This document shows positions 52,082 through 61,556 of a DNA stretch of 64,000 nucleotides, one piece after another. How positions within the stretch are numbered: position 1 is the stretch's first letter; every line of letters starts with the position of its first letter. Source of the DNA: Clostridia bacterium. GTDB taxonomy: Bacteria > Bacillota > Clostridia > Oscillospirales > Butyricicoccaceae. The translations under genes and the position numbers were made by a program. The notes below the pieces were generated by a model. The model ran no database searches and was not told the DNA's origin. It saw only the letters and a program-made list of their open reading frames with translations. The DNA lies in assembly GCA_017408985.1 (NCBI GenBank), contig JAFQTO010000070.1, forward strand, positions 81,934 through 145,933. The letters run 5' to 3'.

Positions 52082-53973
52082 TGCCTCCCGCAAGAATGCG
52101 CGGCGACGGCCGCAAGGCAAAAGACCCCAAAAAGACTCTGCTCCGCCTGCTGGGGTATATGCGCAGGCATATTCCCGTGCTCTGTCTGGTGCTTGTGTGC
52201 ATATTTATGGCGACCTACGCACAGACCACCGGTTCGGCGTCATTGGGCGTGCTGGTGGACAAGTATATTCTGCCTATGGTGGCGTCCGGCGATGCCGATT
52301 ACGGTGCGCTGGCAGCGTACCTCGGGCGCATAGCCTGCATATTCGGCGCGGGCATAGTCTGCGCCTGGCTGTATAACTTCCTTATGGTAGGTGTCAGCCA
52401 GAGCACACAGCGACGCATCCGCAACGAGCTGTTTACCAAGATGCAGAAGCTGCCGCTGCGGTATTTTGACAGCAACAAGGCGGGCAACATTATGTCCCGC
52501 TACACCAGCGATATCGACACGCTCAATCAGATGCTGGGTCAGTCCATCCCCCAATGCGCATCCTCTGTAATCACTCTTGCGGTGGTGCTGGTGCGGCTTA
52601 TTATCACCTCCCCCATCCTGACCGGCGTTATGATAGTCACCGTTACCTCGGTGGTGTTTGTTACCAAGACCCTGGCGGGCAGGTCGATGAAGTATTTTAT
52701 CGGTCAGCAGAAGTCTCTTGGCGCGGTCAACGGCTACATTGAGGAAATGATAAACGGGCAGAAGGTTGTCAAGGTCTTCAACCACGTGGAAAAGTGCAAG
52801 GTGCAGTTTGATCAGCTCAACGAACAGCTGTGCAAGAACGCCTACACCGCAGGCAAATACTCCAATATCATGGGCCCCATCAACAACAATCTGGGCTACG
52901 TGCAGTATGCCGTACTGGCTATCGTGGGCGGCACGCTGGTAGTCACGTCGGGCGGCGAGATACTGACTCTGGGCAACCTGATGACATTTATGCTGCTGAG
53001 CCGCACGTTCAATATGCCCATAAGCCAGATCTCCAATCAGATCAACGCCATCGTTATGGCGCTGGCAGGCGCGGAGCGCATATTTGAGCTGATGGATCAG
53101 CTTCCCGAAGAGGACGAGGGCAAGGTGACCCTTGTCAACGCCGAAAAAGACGAGAACGGTGCTATCCGTGAGGTCAAATATCACACGGGCTGCTGGGCGT
53201 GGCGTGTTCCTCAGGAAAACGGCGTGACCTACAAGGAGCTGCGGGGCAATATAACCCTCAAAAACGTGGATTTCGGCTACGTACCCAACAAAAGGGTGCT
53301 GCACGACGTGTCCCTGTGGGCCCATCCCGGACAGAAGATAGCCTTCGTCGGCGCAACCGGCGCAGGCAAGACCACTATAACCAACCTGCTCAACCGATTC
53401 TACGATATTGAGAACGGCAGCATTACCTACGACGGCATTGACGTCAAGGATATCCGCAAGAGCGATCTGCGCTCCTCGCTGGGTATGGTGCTGCAGGATA
53501 CCCATCTGTTTACGGGTACGGTCATGGACAACATCCGCTACGGCAAGCTTGACGCCACCGACGAAGAATGTATGGAGGCTGCCAAACTGGCCAACGCACA
53601 CGATTTTATCACCCGACTGCCCGAGGGCTACGAAACTATGCTGACGGGCAACGGCGCAAGTCTGTCTCAGGGTCAGCGGCAGCTGATAGCCATAGCAAGA
53701 GCGGCAGTCGCTGATCCTCCCGCGATGATACTTGACGAGGCAACAAGCTCCATAGACACCCGCACCGAAGCACTGGTGCAAAAGGGTATGGATGCGCTGA
53801 TGCACGGCAGGACAACATTCGTTATCGCACACCGCCTGAGCACGGTACGCAACGCCGACTGTATTATGGTACTGAAAGACGGCAGGATAATCGAACGCGG
53901 AAATCACAACGATCTTATCGCACAGAAAGGCACTTACTATCAGCTGTATACCGGCGCATTCGAGCTGGAATAA
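52081..53973 (+). CDS. ABC exporter half-transporter with consensus ATP site (subunit 2)
   Basis: 630 residues: membrane domain to about 330, an insert of about 40 residues before the nucleotide-binding domain, Walker A GATGAGKTT, signature SLSQGQRQ (Gln for the first Gly, as in the partner site of heterodimers), Walker B AMILDEATSSID with the catalytic Glu, and switch His in VIAHRLSTV. Complements subunit 1 so that one of the two composite ATP sites hydrolyses. Drugs, lipids or peptides are possible substrates; none can be read from sequence. Co-translated with subunit 1 (TAATG). Confidence 0.95.
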   Translation: MPPARMRGDGRKAKDPKKTLLRLLGYMRRHIPVLCLVLVCIFMATYAQTTGSASLGVLVDKYILPMVASGDADYGALAAYLGRIACIFGAGIVCAWLYNFLMVGVSQSTQRRIRNELFTKMQKLPLRYFDSNKAGNIMSRYTSDIDTLNQMLGQSIPQCASSVITLAVVLVRLIITSPILTGVMIVTVTSVVFVTKTLAGRSMKYFIGQQKSLGAVNGYIEEMINGQKVVKVFNHVEKCKVQFDQLNEQLCKNAYTAGKYSNIMGPINNNLGYVQYAVLAIVGGTLVVTSGGEILTLGNLMTFMLLSRTFNMPISQISNQINAIVMALAGAERIFELMDQLPEEDEGKVTLVNAEKDENGAIREVKYHTGCWAWRVPQENGVTYKELRGNITLKNVDFGYVPNKRVLHDVSLWAHPGQKIAFVGATGAGKTTITNLLNRFYDIENGSITYDGIDVKDIRKSDLRSSLGMVLQDTHLFTGTVMDNIRYGKLDATDEECMEAAKLANAHDFITRLPEGYETMLTGNGASLSQGQRQLIAIARAAVADPPAMILDEATSSIDTRTEALVQKGMDALMHGRTTFVIAHRLSTVRNADCIMVLKDGRIIERGNHNDLIAQKGTYYQLYTGAFELE

Positions 53974-53985
53974 GTAAATAGAATT

Positions 53986-54024
53986 AAAAAGAGCAAAGCA
54001 CGGGTAACGTGCTTTGCTCTTTTT
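53986..54024. terminator. Bidirectional intrinsic terminator
   Basis: Perfect 17-bp arms (AAAAAGAGCAAAGCACG) with a 5-base loop, between the ABC operon and the convergent lipoprotein gene. Confidence 0.9.
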
Positions 54025-54048
54025 GTTTGGTTAGGTTTTATGGGGCTG

Positions 54049-54513
54049 TTACTCTGCTTTTGCCCGTTGGGCTTCAAGGGGTGCTATGATGGAACTGTCG
54101 ATATAGACGTCTTTGTATTTGCCCTGATCTGCGACATACATATATACAAGACCGTCTTTTGAAGAGTAATCATCCTCCGCGCCGATCCTTGCGTAGGTAT
54201 CCTCGTCAAAGCGGATAAGATAACCTGATGAGACAGCCCACTTGAGCTGATCATCCAGCCACTTGCCGTCGTACCAGGCAAGAGCATCAACAAGGGTCCT
54301 GAGTTCCTGTTCACTCAAGTTGATCTCAATATTTTTATTGGCAGATAAGCCCTCATAGGATATCTCAATACCATCATTGTAGACGAAAATGCTGCTTTTA
54401 TTCGCAACGGTACTGTCGGCGTTTTTGTTCTCGGTCTCACCGCAGGCAGAAAGCAGCAGGATAATAGAGACCAAAACAAGAATAAGACGAAAGCGTCTGT
54501 TGATTATACACAC
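54049..54513 (-). CDS. Small lipoprotein
   Basis: 154 residues with a lipoprotein signal (basic INRRFRL, hydrophobic ILVLVSIILLLSAC, Cys at about 24) and a Ser/Thr/Asn linker, then a compact domain (IEINLSEQELRTLVDALAWYDGKWLDD). GTG start at 54513 with GAGGAGGG 8 bases before it. No recognised family; surface-attached protein of unknown role. Confidence 0.78.
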   Translation of the reverse strand: MCIINRRFRLILVLVSIILLLSACGETENKNADSTVANKSSIFVYNDGIEISYEGLSANKNIEINLSEQELRTLVDALAWYDGKWLDDQLKWAVSSGYLIRFDEDTYARIGAEDDYSSKDGLVYMYVADQGKYKDVYIDSSIIAPLEAQRAKAE

Positions 54514-54601
54514 TATATCATCCCTCCTCTTAGGTTTTATGTCTCTATTATAATATATATATATCCACTGTCAATACACAAGCTGCCAAAAAACAGTAAA
54601 A

Positions 54602-54624
54602 GCACGGGTGCGGTGCATCCGTGC
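54602..54624 (-). terminator. Probable terminator of the SLOG gene
   Basis: GCACGG...CCGTGC with an 11-base loop; the minus strand then reads TTTTACTG. A moderate structure. Confidence 0.5.
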
Positions 54625-54640
54625 CTGATCTTTTTTCGTT

Positions 54641-55129
54641 TTACAGCGTGTCCGAAAGCTCGTCGGCGAGGTTTATGATGCGTTTGCCTTTTCTCTCGGC
54701 GTAGGCCACGGTATACGCCGTACCGCCCGAGTCGCTCTCCAGAAACGCCACGCAAACCTCGCTCCTGTCCACCATATAGCGGTTGCGCTTGTGGTAGACG
54801 TTTTTGCCGTAGCTTTCGCTGACGTATACCACCTCGTCGGCATCGTTAAGAATGGTGTGATAGAGGTCTTTGTCTGCGCCTTCATACCGTCTGTCCTGCT
54901 TTTCAAAGGGGACGCACACGCACAGCCTGACGCCCAGCCGACTGCGCACTCTCAGTACACACAATGCCGCAAGGGCATCAAACCCCCGGGCGCCGCCCGT
55001 ATAAAAAACCTCTATACCCTCCTGCGCAAGCTCCTCGATAAGGTCAAGCAGCCTGCTCTCAAGACCGCGCTCAAGGGCAGCGGTGATATTTCTGTGTCCC
55101 GTCAGGGCACAACCGCGTTTTTCACTCAT
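54641..55129 (-). CDS. SLOG-family (DUF1273-like) nucleotide-binding-fold protein
   Basis: 162 residues: CALTGHRNI at the start, FYTGGARGFDALAALCVL and DEVVYVSESYG, then RNRYMVDRSEVCVAFLESDSGGTAYTVAYA, the Rossmann-like SLOG pattern (YpsA/DUF1273 group) that binds nucleotide ligands. Role unknown; some relatives act in signalling or defence, but no effector gene accompanies it here. It follows the secG terminator with only a weak ribosome site. Confidence 0.85.
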   Translation of the reverse strand: MSEKRGCALTGHRNITAALERGLESRLLDLIEELAQEGIEVFYTGGARGFDALAALCVLRVRSRLGVRLCVCVPFEKQDRRYEGADKDLYHTILNDADEVVYVSESYGKNVYHKRNRYMVDRSEVCVAFLESDSGGTAYTVAYAERKGKRIINLADELSDTL

Positions 55130-55151
55130 AGCTCAAAACAACAAAAAATTA

Positions 55152-55175
55152 AGACCGTCTCGCAAAAGACGGTCT
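55152..55175 (-). terminator. Terminator of secG
   Basis: AGACCGTCT-CGCAAA-AGACGGTCT, then TTAATTTTTTG on the minus strand. Confidence 0.85.
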
Positions 55176-55192
55176 CTCTTCTGTACACAAGA

Positions 55193-55432
55193 TCAGAATA
55201 CAGCGATAACAAAGGTGAGGACGATAAAGGCTGCGGCTGCGATGCCGGTGACCTTTGCAAGCTTGGCGTCGATGGAACGAGCCTTGTCCTTGCCGAAGAA
55301 AGTTTCTGCGGCGCCGCCGAACATGCTGCCCAGGCCCTCTTCCTTGCCGGACTGGAACAGAACTGTAGCGATAAGTACCAGACATACGAGGACGTCAGCT
55401 ATTGTAAGAATCAGTCTTAAAGTTTCACCCAT
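55193..55432 (-). CDS. secG: Preprotein translocase subunit SecG
   Basis: 79 residues with two membrane segments around the conserved VLFQSGKEEGLGSMFGG...FFGK loop. ATG 55432 chosen (GGAGG upstream); the frame continues further up. Stand-alone here: rnr and smpB, common downstream neighbours, are absent. Confidence 0.95.
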   Translation of the reverse strand: MGETLRLILTIADVLVCLVLIATVLFQSGKEEGLGSMFGGAAETFFGKDKARSIDAKLAKVTGIAAAAFIVLTFVIAVF

Positions 55433-55538
55433 TTTAATATACCTCCGGTTCAGCGGCAAAAGTCCGCACTTTTAACAGTAATTTGTATTTTAACATACAA
55501 TAAACCAAAAAGCAAGCTTTTTTTCTTGGGTTTTGGGG

Positions 55539-55566
55539 TTGATTTTCCAATTAAATAGGCTATAAT
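55539..55566 (+). promoter_or_regulatory. Promoter of the thl gene
   Basis: TTGATT (55539-55544), 16 bases, TATAAT (55561-55566), 65 bases before the ATG. Confidence 0.6.
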
Positions 55567-55630
55567 TATAATAAGGTGTTTTGTGCACCCGTTAAGAGGT
55601 TATAAAATTATTGTAGAGGAGTTTTTGACA

Positions 55631-56812
55631 ATGAGAGAAGTTTATCTTGCAGCAATGTGCCGTACCGCTGTCGGCAGCTACGGCGGAAGCCTCAAGGACA
55701 TCCCCGCAGCAAAGCTGGGTGAGCTGGTCATCACCGAGGCTATCAAGCGCGCAGGCATCAGCGCTGAGGACATCGACGAAGTATTCTTCGGCAACGTTCT
55801 GCAGGCAGGTCTGGGCCAGAACCCCGCACGTCAGGCAGCTCTGAACGCAGGTCTCCCCATCACCACCCCCGCTACCTCCATCAACAAGGTCTGCGGCTCC
55901 GGTCTGCACTGCGTAACTCTGGCATACCGTACCATTATGGCAGGCGAGGCTGAGTGCGTCGTAGCCGGCGGTATGGAGAATATGAGCCTTGCTCCCTATG
56001 CTGTCAACACAGCTCGTTGGGGCGCACGTATGAACAACACCCAGATGACCGACGTTATGGTCAACGACGGTCTGTGGGATGCATTCAACAACTACCATAT
56101 GGGTATCACCGCTGAGAACGTAGCAGCAAAGTTCGGCGTTACCCGTGAGATGCAGGACGAGCTGGCAGCAAGAAGCCAGGCACGTGCCGCAGAAGCTATC
56201 GCAGCAGGCAAGTTCAAGGATGAGATCGTTCCCGTAGTTATCCCCCAGCGCAAGGGCGATCCCAAGGTATTCGATACCGATGAGTACGTACGCGGCGGCA
56301 CCACTATGGAAGTTCTGGCAAAGCTGCGCCCTGCATTCAAGAAGGACGGCACAGTTACCGCAGGTAACGCTTCCGGTATCAACGACGGTGCAGCAGCTAT
56401 CATCGTTTGCTCCGGTGAGTTCGTCAAGAAGCACAACCTGACCCCCATGCTCAAGGTCGTCGCAACCGGCAGCGTAGGCGTCGATCCCTCCGAGATGGGT
56501 CTCGGCCCCATCCCCTCCGTCCGTCAGGCTCTTAAGAAGGCTGACCTGACCATCGATCAGATCGACCTGTTCGAGCTGAACGAGGCATTTGCCGCTCAGG
56601 CATACGAAGTATCCAACCAGCTGGGCCTCACCCCCGAGAACGTCAACGTAAACGGCGGCGCCATCGCTATCGGTCACCCCATCGGCGCATCCGGCGCACG
56701 TATCCTTGTTACTCTCGGCTACGAGATGAAGCGCCGCAACGCTAAGTACGGTGTTGCATCTCTGTGCATCGGCGGCGGTATGGGCGAAGCTCTCGTTGTA
56801 GAAAACGTCTGA
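55631..56812 (+). CDS. thlA: Acetyl-CoA C-acetyltransferase (thiolase)
   Basis: 393 residues. Acyl-accepting Cys in [13 protein letters not shown] (about 88), His in [17 protein letters not shown] and second Cys in [14 protein letters not shown], all intact. Joins two acetyl-CoA into acetoacetyl-CoA, first step of the butyrate/crotonyl-CoA route. Codon choice is strongly biased (almost only AAG, CTG, CGT/CGC, GGC), a sign of high expression. AGGAG precedes ATG 55631. A terminator-like hairpin separates it from crt. Confidence 0.95.
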   Translation: MREVYLAAMCRTAVGSYGGSLKDIPAAKLGELVITEAIKRAGISAEDIDEVFFGNVLQAGLGQNPARQAALNAGLPITTPATSINKVCGSGLHCVTLAYRTIMAGEAECVVAGGMENMSLAPYAVNTARWGARMNNTQMTDVMVNDGLWDAFNNYHMGITAENVAAKFGVTREMQDELAARSQARAAEAIAAGKFKDEIVPVVIPQRKGDPKVFDTDEYVRGGTTMEVLAKLRPAFKKDGTVTAGNASGINDGAAAIIVCSGEFVKKHNLTPMLKVVATGSVGVDPSEMGLGPIPSVRQALKKADLTIDQIDLFELNEAFAAQAYEVSNQLGLTPENVNVNGGAIAIGHPIGASGARILVTLGYEMKRRNAKYGVASLCIGGGMGEALVVENV

Positions 56813-56824
56813 TCATAACCACCT

Positions 56825-56862
56825 CTGCGCGGCGCAAAGACTGCTTTGTGCCGCGCAGTTTT
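56825..56862 (+). terminator. Terminator or attenuator between thl and crt
   Basis: CTGCGCGGCGCAAAG paired with CTTTGTGCCGCGCAG (one G-T) around ACTG, then TTTTGCCGTTT. Would give thl more transcript than crt-hbd. Confidence 0.7.
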
Positions 56863-56935
56863 GCCGTTTGGGTGATTTTTGCAGCCTATCCTGCCCTTTT
56901 TCTTATTATCAGGCAATAATAAAGGAGTCTGTATT

Positions 56936-57691
56936 ATGGAATATATTAAGCTTGAATATTCGGGTGCTGTTGCTACCCTTACCATAAACCGCCCCAAAGC
57001 GCTCAACGCACTCAACTCCGCCGTATTGAGCGAGCTGAGCGCCGCTATCGATGAAGTGAGCGCATCTTCCGCACGCTGTCTTATAGTCAGAGGCGAGGGC
57101 ACCAAGGCATTCGTCGCAGGTGCCGATATCGCCGAAATGAGCAATATGACAAGCGAGCAGGCACTGGAGTTTGGCAGACTGGGTACTGCCGTATTCAAAA
57201 AGCTGGAGCGTATGGCTATCCCCACCATCGCCGCAGTCTGCGGTTATGCCCTCGGCGGCGGCTGTGAACTTGCTATGGCCTGCGATATCCGTCTGGTATC
57301 CGATACTGCCGCATTTGCACAGCCCGAGACCGGCCTCGGCATCATCCCCGGCTTCGGCGGCACACAGCGTCTGCCCCTGCTTGTCGGTGTCAGCCGTGCA
57401 AAGGAGATACTGTTCACCGGCCGCAGAGTCAAGGCAGAGGAAGCTCTCAGCATCGGTCTGTGCAGCGGCGTTTATACTGTGGACGAGCTTTTCCCTGCCG
57501 CTCAGGCTATGGCAGAGAAGATCGCTTCTTTCCCTCCCAACGCCATGCGCGCCACCAAGCTTGCCGCCAATCAGGCTTTTGCCGCCAACGTTGACGCAGG
57601 CATCTCGGCGGAAAACCGCATCTTTGCCGCCTGTTTCGACGGCGAGGAACAGAAGCAGTGTATGGACGCATTTCTCAACAAAAAGAAGTAA
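56936..57691 (+). CDS. crt: Enoyl-CoA hydratase (crotonase)
   Basis: 251 residues: GVIVxxPxxxNAL-type opening (ATLTINRPKALNAL), oxyanion block VAGADIAEM, and the catalytic Glu pair in ALGGGCELAMACDIRL and QPETGLGIIPGFGGTQRL. Hydrates crotonyl-CoA or, in this pathway, dehydrates 3-hydroxybutyryl-CoA. ATG 56936 behind AAAGGAG. 20 bases before hbd. Confidence 0.95.
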   Translation: MEYIKLEYSGAVATLTINRPKALNALNSAVLSELSAAIDEVSASSARCLIVRGEGTKAFVAGADIAEMSNMTSEQALEFGRLGTAVFKKLERMAIPTIAAVCGYALGGGCELAMACDIRLVSDTAAFAQPETGLGIIPGFGGTQRLPLLVGVSRAKEILFTGRRVKAEEALSIGLCSGVYTVDELFPAAQAMAEKIASFPPNAMRATKLAANQAFAANVDAGISAENRIFAACFDGEEQKQCMDAFLNKKK

Positions 57692-57711
57692 ACCGAAGGG
57701 AGTCTTATAAA

Positions 57712-58548
57712 ATGAAAGTATGTGTAATCGGAACGGGTACAATGGGCAACGGCATCTCCACCCTGTTTGCCACAAAGGGTCACGAGGTATCCATTTTCAG
57801 CAGCCGTCCCTCTTCCGTTGAGCGCGGTATCGCCACTATCACCGCTTCCACCAACAAGATGGTCGCCAAGGGCAAGTTGACTCAGGAGGAGGCAAACGCT
57901 ATCCTCGGACGCATCAAGGCCGGCACCAACAAGGACTACGAAAGCGCCGATCTGGTCGTGGAGTCCGCCGTAGAAAAACTTGAGCTGAAAAAGTCTCTGT
58001 TCAAGCAGCTTGACGAGGTATGCGGTGATCAGACCATTCTGGCAACCAACACCTCCAGTCTGTCTGTTACCGATATAGCTGTCGGTCTCCATCATCAGGT
58101 GGTGGGTATGCACTTCTTCAATCCCGTACACGCTATGCAGCTGGTAGAGGTCATTGCAGGTCTCAGCACCTCCCGCGATACCGTGGAATGGATCAAGGAG
58201 CTGTCCCTGCAGCTGGGCAAGACCCCCGTTGAGGTCGAGGACTCCCCCGGATTCGTTGTCAACCGCATCCTTATCCCTATGATCAACGAGGCTATCTTCG
58301 TGCTTGCCGAGGGTGTTGCAAGCGCCGAGGACATCGATGTGTCCATGAAGCTGGGTGCAAATCATCCCATGGGCCCTCTGGCTCTGTCCGACCTGATAGG
58401 CAACGATATCGTACTGCATATCTGCGAAGTTCTGCAGGCTGAGACCGGCGACGACAAGTACCGTCCCTGCCCCCTGCTCCGCAAGATGGTGCGTGCAGGC
58501 CTGCTTGGCAGAAAGACCGGCAAGGGCTTCTTTGATTACAATAAATAA
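57712..58548 (+). CDS. hbd: 3-Hydroxybutyryl-CoA dehydrogenase
   Basis: 278 residues: NAD-binding VCVIGTGTMGNGI at the N-terminus, catalytic His/Glu region GMHFFNPVHAMQLVEVI, and a helical C-terminal domain (NRILIPMINEAIFVLAEGVAS, HPMGPLALSDLIG). Reduces acetoacetyl-CoA to 3-hydroxybutyryl-CoA. bcd and etfAB, needed to finish the route to butyryl-CoA, are not in the window. Ribosome site GAAGGGAG. Confidence 0.95.
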   Translation: MKVCVIGTGTMGNGISTLFATKGHEVSIFSSRPSSVERGIATITASTNKMVAKGKLTQEEANAILGRIKAGTNKDYESADLVVESAVEKLELKKSLFKQLDEVCGDQTILATNTSSLSVTDIAVGLHHQVVGMHFFNPVHAMQLVEVIAGLSTSRDTVEWIKELSLQLGKTPVEVEDSPGFVVNRILIPMINEAIFVLAEGVASAEDIDVSMKLGANHPMGPLALSDLIGNDIVLHICEVLQAETGDDKYRPCPLLRKMVRAGLLGRKTGKGFFDYNK

Positions 58549-58561
58549 TATTACCGTTTCT

Positions 58562-58593
58562 AAAAAACCTGAGCTGAAAAGCTTGGGTTTTTT
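58562..58593 (+). terminator. Intrinsic terminator after hbd
   Basis: AAAAAACC-TGAGCT pairs with AGCTTG-GGTTTTTT (two G-T wobbles), loop GAAA, T-run at the end. Confidence 0.75.
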
Positions 58594-58626
58594 ATGTTGA
58601 CAAGTGAAGCAGGTTTTGTTAGAATA

Positions 58627-58655
58627 TTGACAAATACAATGTTGTATTATAACAT
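58627..58655 (+). promoter_or_regulatory. Promoter with internal palindrome for the ceramidase-like operon
   Basis: TTGACA (58627-58632), 17 bases, TAACAT (58650-58655). The spacer contains AATACAA-TG-TTGTATT (58633-58648), a near-perfect palindrome of the kind GntR-type proteins bind, placed to block polymerase. Confidence 0.65.
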
Positions 58656-58681
58656 AGTATCCAATTTCAGGAGGAACGTTT

Positions 58682-60172
58682 ATGGGTAATCTTCGCATCG
58701 GCTGGGCAAGCCGTGATATTTCCACCACACGCCCCGTCAAGCTGGCAGGACAGTTTCATATCCGCGTATCCAAGGGGGTTGCGGAGCCTATATTTGCCAC
58801 AGCGCTGGCGCTGGACAACGGCACGGATTACGTGATTTTTGTGTCTATCGACCTGGTCAGCATACGCAACTATATTGTCGATGACGTACGCGCCATAGCC
58901 GCAAAGCGGCTGGGCATCGACCCGCTCAAGATAGTGTTCAACGCTACACACACCCACACCGCGCCCTCTATCTACAAAGAGTCTGCCACCGCTGCCAAGC
59001 AGCCCGACGTGGGTGTGGAGATAGTACCCAATCAGGAGTACCGCGACTACATCGTACCTATTATTGCCGACGCGGTGTGCGAGGCATGGGAAAAGCGCAC
59101 CGCAGGTCAGATAGGCTACGGCTACGGCTATGCGGTAGTTGCACACAGCCGCAGAGTAATATACTTTGACGACGTGAGCAAGCGGCCCGATACAAAGGAC
59201 AAATCCGGTCTGGCTGTTGACGGACACGGTGTTATGTACGGCAACACCAATGACCCGAACTTCAGCCATTATGAGGCGGGTGCAGACCATTTTGTCAACC
59301 TGATGTACACCTTTGACCCCGCAGGCAAGCTGACCGGTGCTATCATCAACGTGCCCTGTCCCTCCCAGAACTCAGAGATGGAGTACAAGATCTCCGCCGA
59401 CTACTGGGCAGACGTCCGCGAGGCAGTACGCGCAAAGCACGGAGATATATTCATCCTGCCCCAGTGCGCCGCCGCGGGCGACTTATCCCCCCGCATCCTT
59501 CACTACAAGGAAGCCGAGTCCCGCCGTTTCAGGCTCAAATACGGCGACAGCGTGGAGAACCACGAACGTGCAGCACGAAAAGATATTGCAGAGCGTGTTG
59601 CGGTCGCATTTGACGAAGTGCTGGATTGGGCAAAGAAGGATCTGAGCGACGATATAGCTCTGGCTCACGTGACCGAGACTGTGGCACTCGACCGCAGATG
59701 GGTCACTCAGGAGGAGTACGAGCTGGCAACAAGCATTCTTGAAAATCTCAAAGATCAGCAGTACACCACCGAGGGCGATAACCCCGACGAAATCATAAAG
59801 CGCAACTCCATACTTGCCACACGCCGCAACCGCTGCAACCGTATACTGGAAAAATGGGAGGACCAGAAGGTCAACTCCACCTTTGATATAGAACTGCACG
59901 TGGTAAAAGTCGGTGACATCGCCTTTGCCACCAATCCTTTTGAGCTGTATATGGACTATCAGCACCGTATTCAGGCACGCTCGCCCTTTGAGCAGACATT
60001 CATAGTCCAGTTGTCTCCCCGCCCCGGCGACGGATTGGGCGCATATCTGCCCACCGAACGCGGACTGGCAAACTGCGGCTACAGCGCCTCCCTGTACGAC
60101 AACCGCGTATCGCCCAAGGGCGGTCAGCAGCTTGTTGACAAAACGGTTGAGATACTCAAGAAGATCAAATGA
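58682..60172 (+). CDS. Neutral/alkaline ceramidase-like hydrolase, Ser-type paralogue
   Basis: 496 residues, starting RIGWASRDIS, with THTHTAPS (zinc HxH, about 88-92), CAAAGDLSPR with Ser at about 268, and NPFELYMDYQHRIQARSPF near the end. Same domain order as the protein at 7101-8573 (NPFELFVNYGHKIRARSAA), but with the serine nucleophile retained. Catalytic domain only, no signal peptide. Strong AGGAGG. First gene of a three-gene operon with an isomerase-like protein and a glycoside hydrolase, which points to carbohydrate or glycolipid substrates rather than free ceramide; that is inference. Confidence 0.8.
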   Translation: MGNLRIGWASRDISTTRPVKLAGQFHIRVSKGVAEPIFATALALDNGTDYVIFVSIDLVSIRNYIVDDVRAIAAKRLGIDPLKIVFNATHTHTAPSIYKESATAAKQPDVGVEIVPNQEYRDYIVPIIADAVCEAWEKRTAGQIGYGYGYAVVAHSRRVIYFDDVSKRPDTKDKSGLAVDGHGVMYGNTNDPNFSHYEAGADHFVNLMYTFDPAGKLTGAIINVPCPSQNSEMEYKISADYWADVREAVRAKHGDIFILPQCAAAGDLSPRILHYKEAESRRFRLKYGDSVENHERAARKDIAERVAVAFDEVLDWAKKDLSDDIALAHVTETVALDRRWVTQEEYELATSILENLKDQQYTTEGDNPDEIIKRNSILATRRNRCNRILEKWEDQKVNSTFDIELHVVKVGDIAFATNPFELYMDYQHRIQARSPFEQTFIVQLSPRPGDGLGAYLPTERGLANCGYSASLYDNRVSPKGGQQLVDKTVEILKKIK

Positions 60173-60181
60173 GGTGACGAA

Positions 60182-61546
60182 ATGAACAATAACTGCAAAA
60201 TAGCTTTTGCCGGTTTCGGCGAAGTCAATACACCCAGAGATATCATAGTCAAAAAATGCTCCAACGCTCTGTCGGCGCTGAAAGCAGAGGACGGCGTTGA
60301 GGTAGTGTCAAGCATATTCCCCATCACCGACGATTATCCCGGAAAAGACGTTTCAGCCGCCGTCGAGGAGCTGAAAAAAGGCGATTTTGACGCGCTGGTA
60401 CTGTGCATCGCAGGCTGGATACCCACTCACGCGGTAGTAAGCGTTGCCGAGCATTTCAAGCATCTGCCCGTGGTGCTGTGGGGTCTGTGCGGCTGGATAG
60501 AGTCTGACGGCAGACTGGTTACCACCGCCGATCAGGCAGGCACCACCGCTCTCAGGGGCACACTCGAGGCGCTGGGCTACACCTTTGAGTACGTATACGA
60601 TATCATAGGACTCAGGAGCAACACCCGCAAGGTAGCCGACTTCTGCATTGCCGCCTCGGCTGTCAAGCGTTTGAGAGGCGCCAAACTCGGCACTATGGGC
60701 TACCGCGATATGCGTCTGTACGGCACCCTCTGCGACGAAAGTCAGCTCAAGCGTCAGGTAGGCGTGGAGATAGACTGCTTCGAGATGCTGGAAGTAGTGC
60801 AGCGCACCGAAAAGCTGTCGGACACTGACATAAACGAAGTCATAGACTATATGCGATCAAACTGGCACTTTACTGCCGCGCCCTCTGAGGACGCTCTGCA
60901 AAAGACGGCAAAATACTATCTGGCTATCCGTGATATATGCAAAGAGCGCAGCTGCAGCGGCGTTACCCTCAAGGACGTTGACGGTATGAAGCTGCTGCTT
61001 GGCTTCCCCCCTGCGCCTATATTTATGCTCCTGTCCGACCGTGACGGGCTGTGCACCGTACCCGAAAACGACTGTCCCGGCGGCGCGACCCAGATAATGC
61101 TTCGCGAGCTGACCGAGCAATGCGGCGGATATCTGGAGTTCTACGAGTTTATGGAAGACCGAGTTCTGGCAGGCGTGCCCGACTTTATACCCCGCGAGAT
61201 AACGGACGGCGACACCACCATCACACCTGCGGCGTTCGGTGAGCTTTCTCAGGGACTGCTCAACGTGTCCAAAGTCAAGCCCGGTGAGCTGACCATGTGC
61301 CGACTGGGAATGAAGGGCGGCAAGCTTGTACTGCACCTGCTCAAGGGCGAGGGCGTGCCCTGCCGCCGCTGGGAAGAAGCAGGCTGGACACAGCCCGCAC
61401 CTCAACTGCCTGCGCTGGAGATTCTGCTGCCCGACGTACCCGCATTCGCCGAAAAGGTGCTGGGTCAGCATTACTTCATCGCATACGGCGACCACACGGC
61501 AAAGATAAAGGCTTTCTGCAAGATGCAGGGCATAGAGATCATCTGA
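60182..61546 (+). CDS. L-fucose/L-arabinose isomerase-like protein
   Basis: 454 residues. Two N-terminal Rossmann-like domains (KIAFAGFGEVNTPRD, ALVLCIAGWIPTHAVVSVAEHF, LPVVLWGLCGW, LRGTLEALGYTFEYVYD) and a C-terminal domain with VPENDCPGGATQIMLREL, FYEFMEDRVL and VLGQHYFIAYGDH, where fucose/arabinose isomerases hold their metal ligands (Glu, Asp, His). These enzymes interconvert aldose and ketose with Mn2+. It is of the broad fucose-isomerase-like group, many of which have unknown substrates. Starts 9 bases after the previous stop behind GAGGTG. Confidence 0.82.
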   Translation: MNNNCKIAFAGFGEVNTPRDIIVKKCSNALSALKAEDGVEVVSSIFPITDDYPGKDVSAAVEELKKGDFDALVLCIAGWIPTHAVVSVAEHFKHLPVVLWGLCGWIESDGRLVTTADQAGTTALRGTLEALGYTFEYVYDIIGLRSNTRKVADFCIAASAVKRLRGAKLGTMGYRDMRLYGTLCDESQLKRQVGVEIDCFEMLEVVQRTEKLSDTDINEVIDYMRSNWHFTAAPSEDALQKTAKYYLAIRDICKERSCSGVTLKDVDGMKLLLGFPPAPIFMLLSDRDGLCTVPENDCPGGATQIMLRELTEQCGGYLEFYEFMEDRVLAGVPDFIPREITDGDTTITPAAFGELSQGLLNVSKVKPGELTMCRLGMKGGKLVLHLLKGEGVPCRRWEEAGWTQPAPQLPALEILLPDVPAFAEKVLGQHYFIAYGDHTAKIKAFCKMQGIEII

Positions 61547-61556
61547 GGAGTAAATT

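Noticed and set aside
52240..53907. 555-codon antisense frame over ABC exporter subunit 2
   Set aside because: Shadow of a gene with all ABC motifs; Cys/His-rich translation has no domain.
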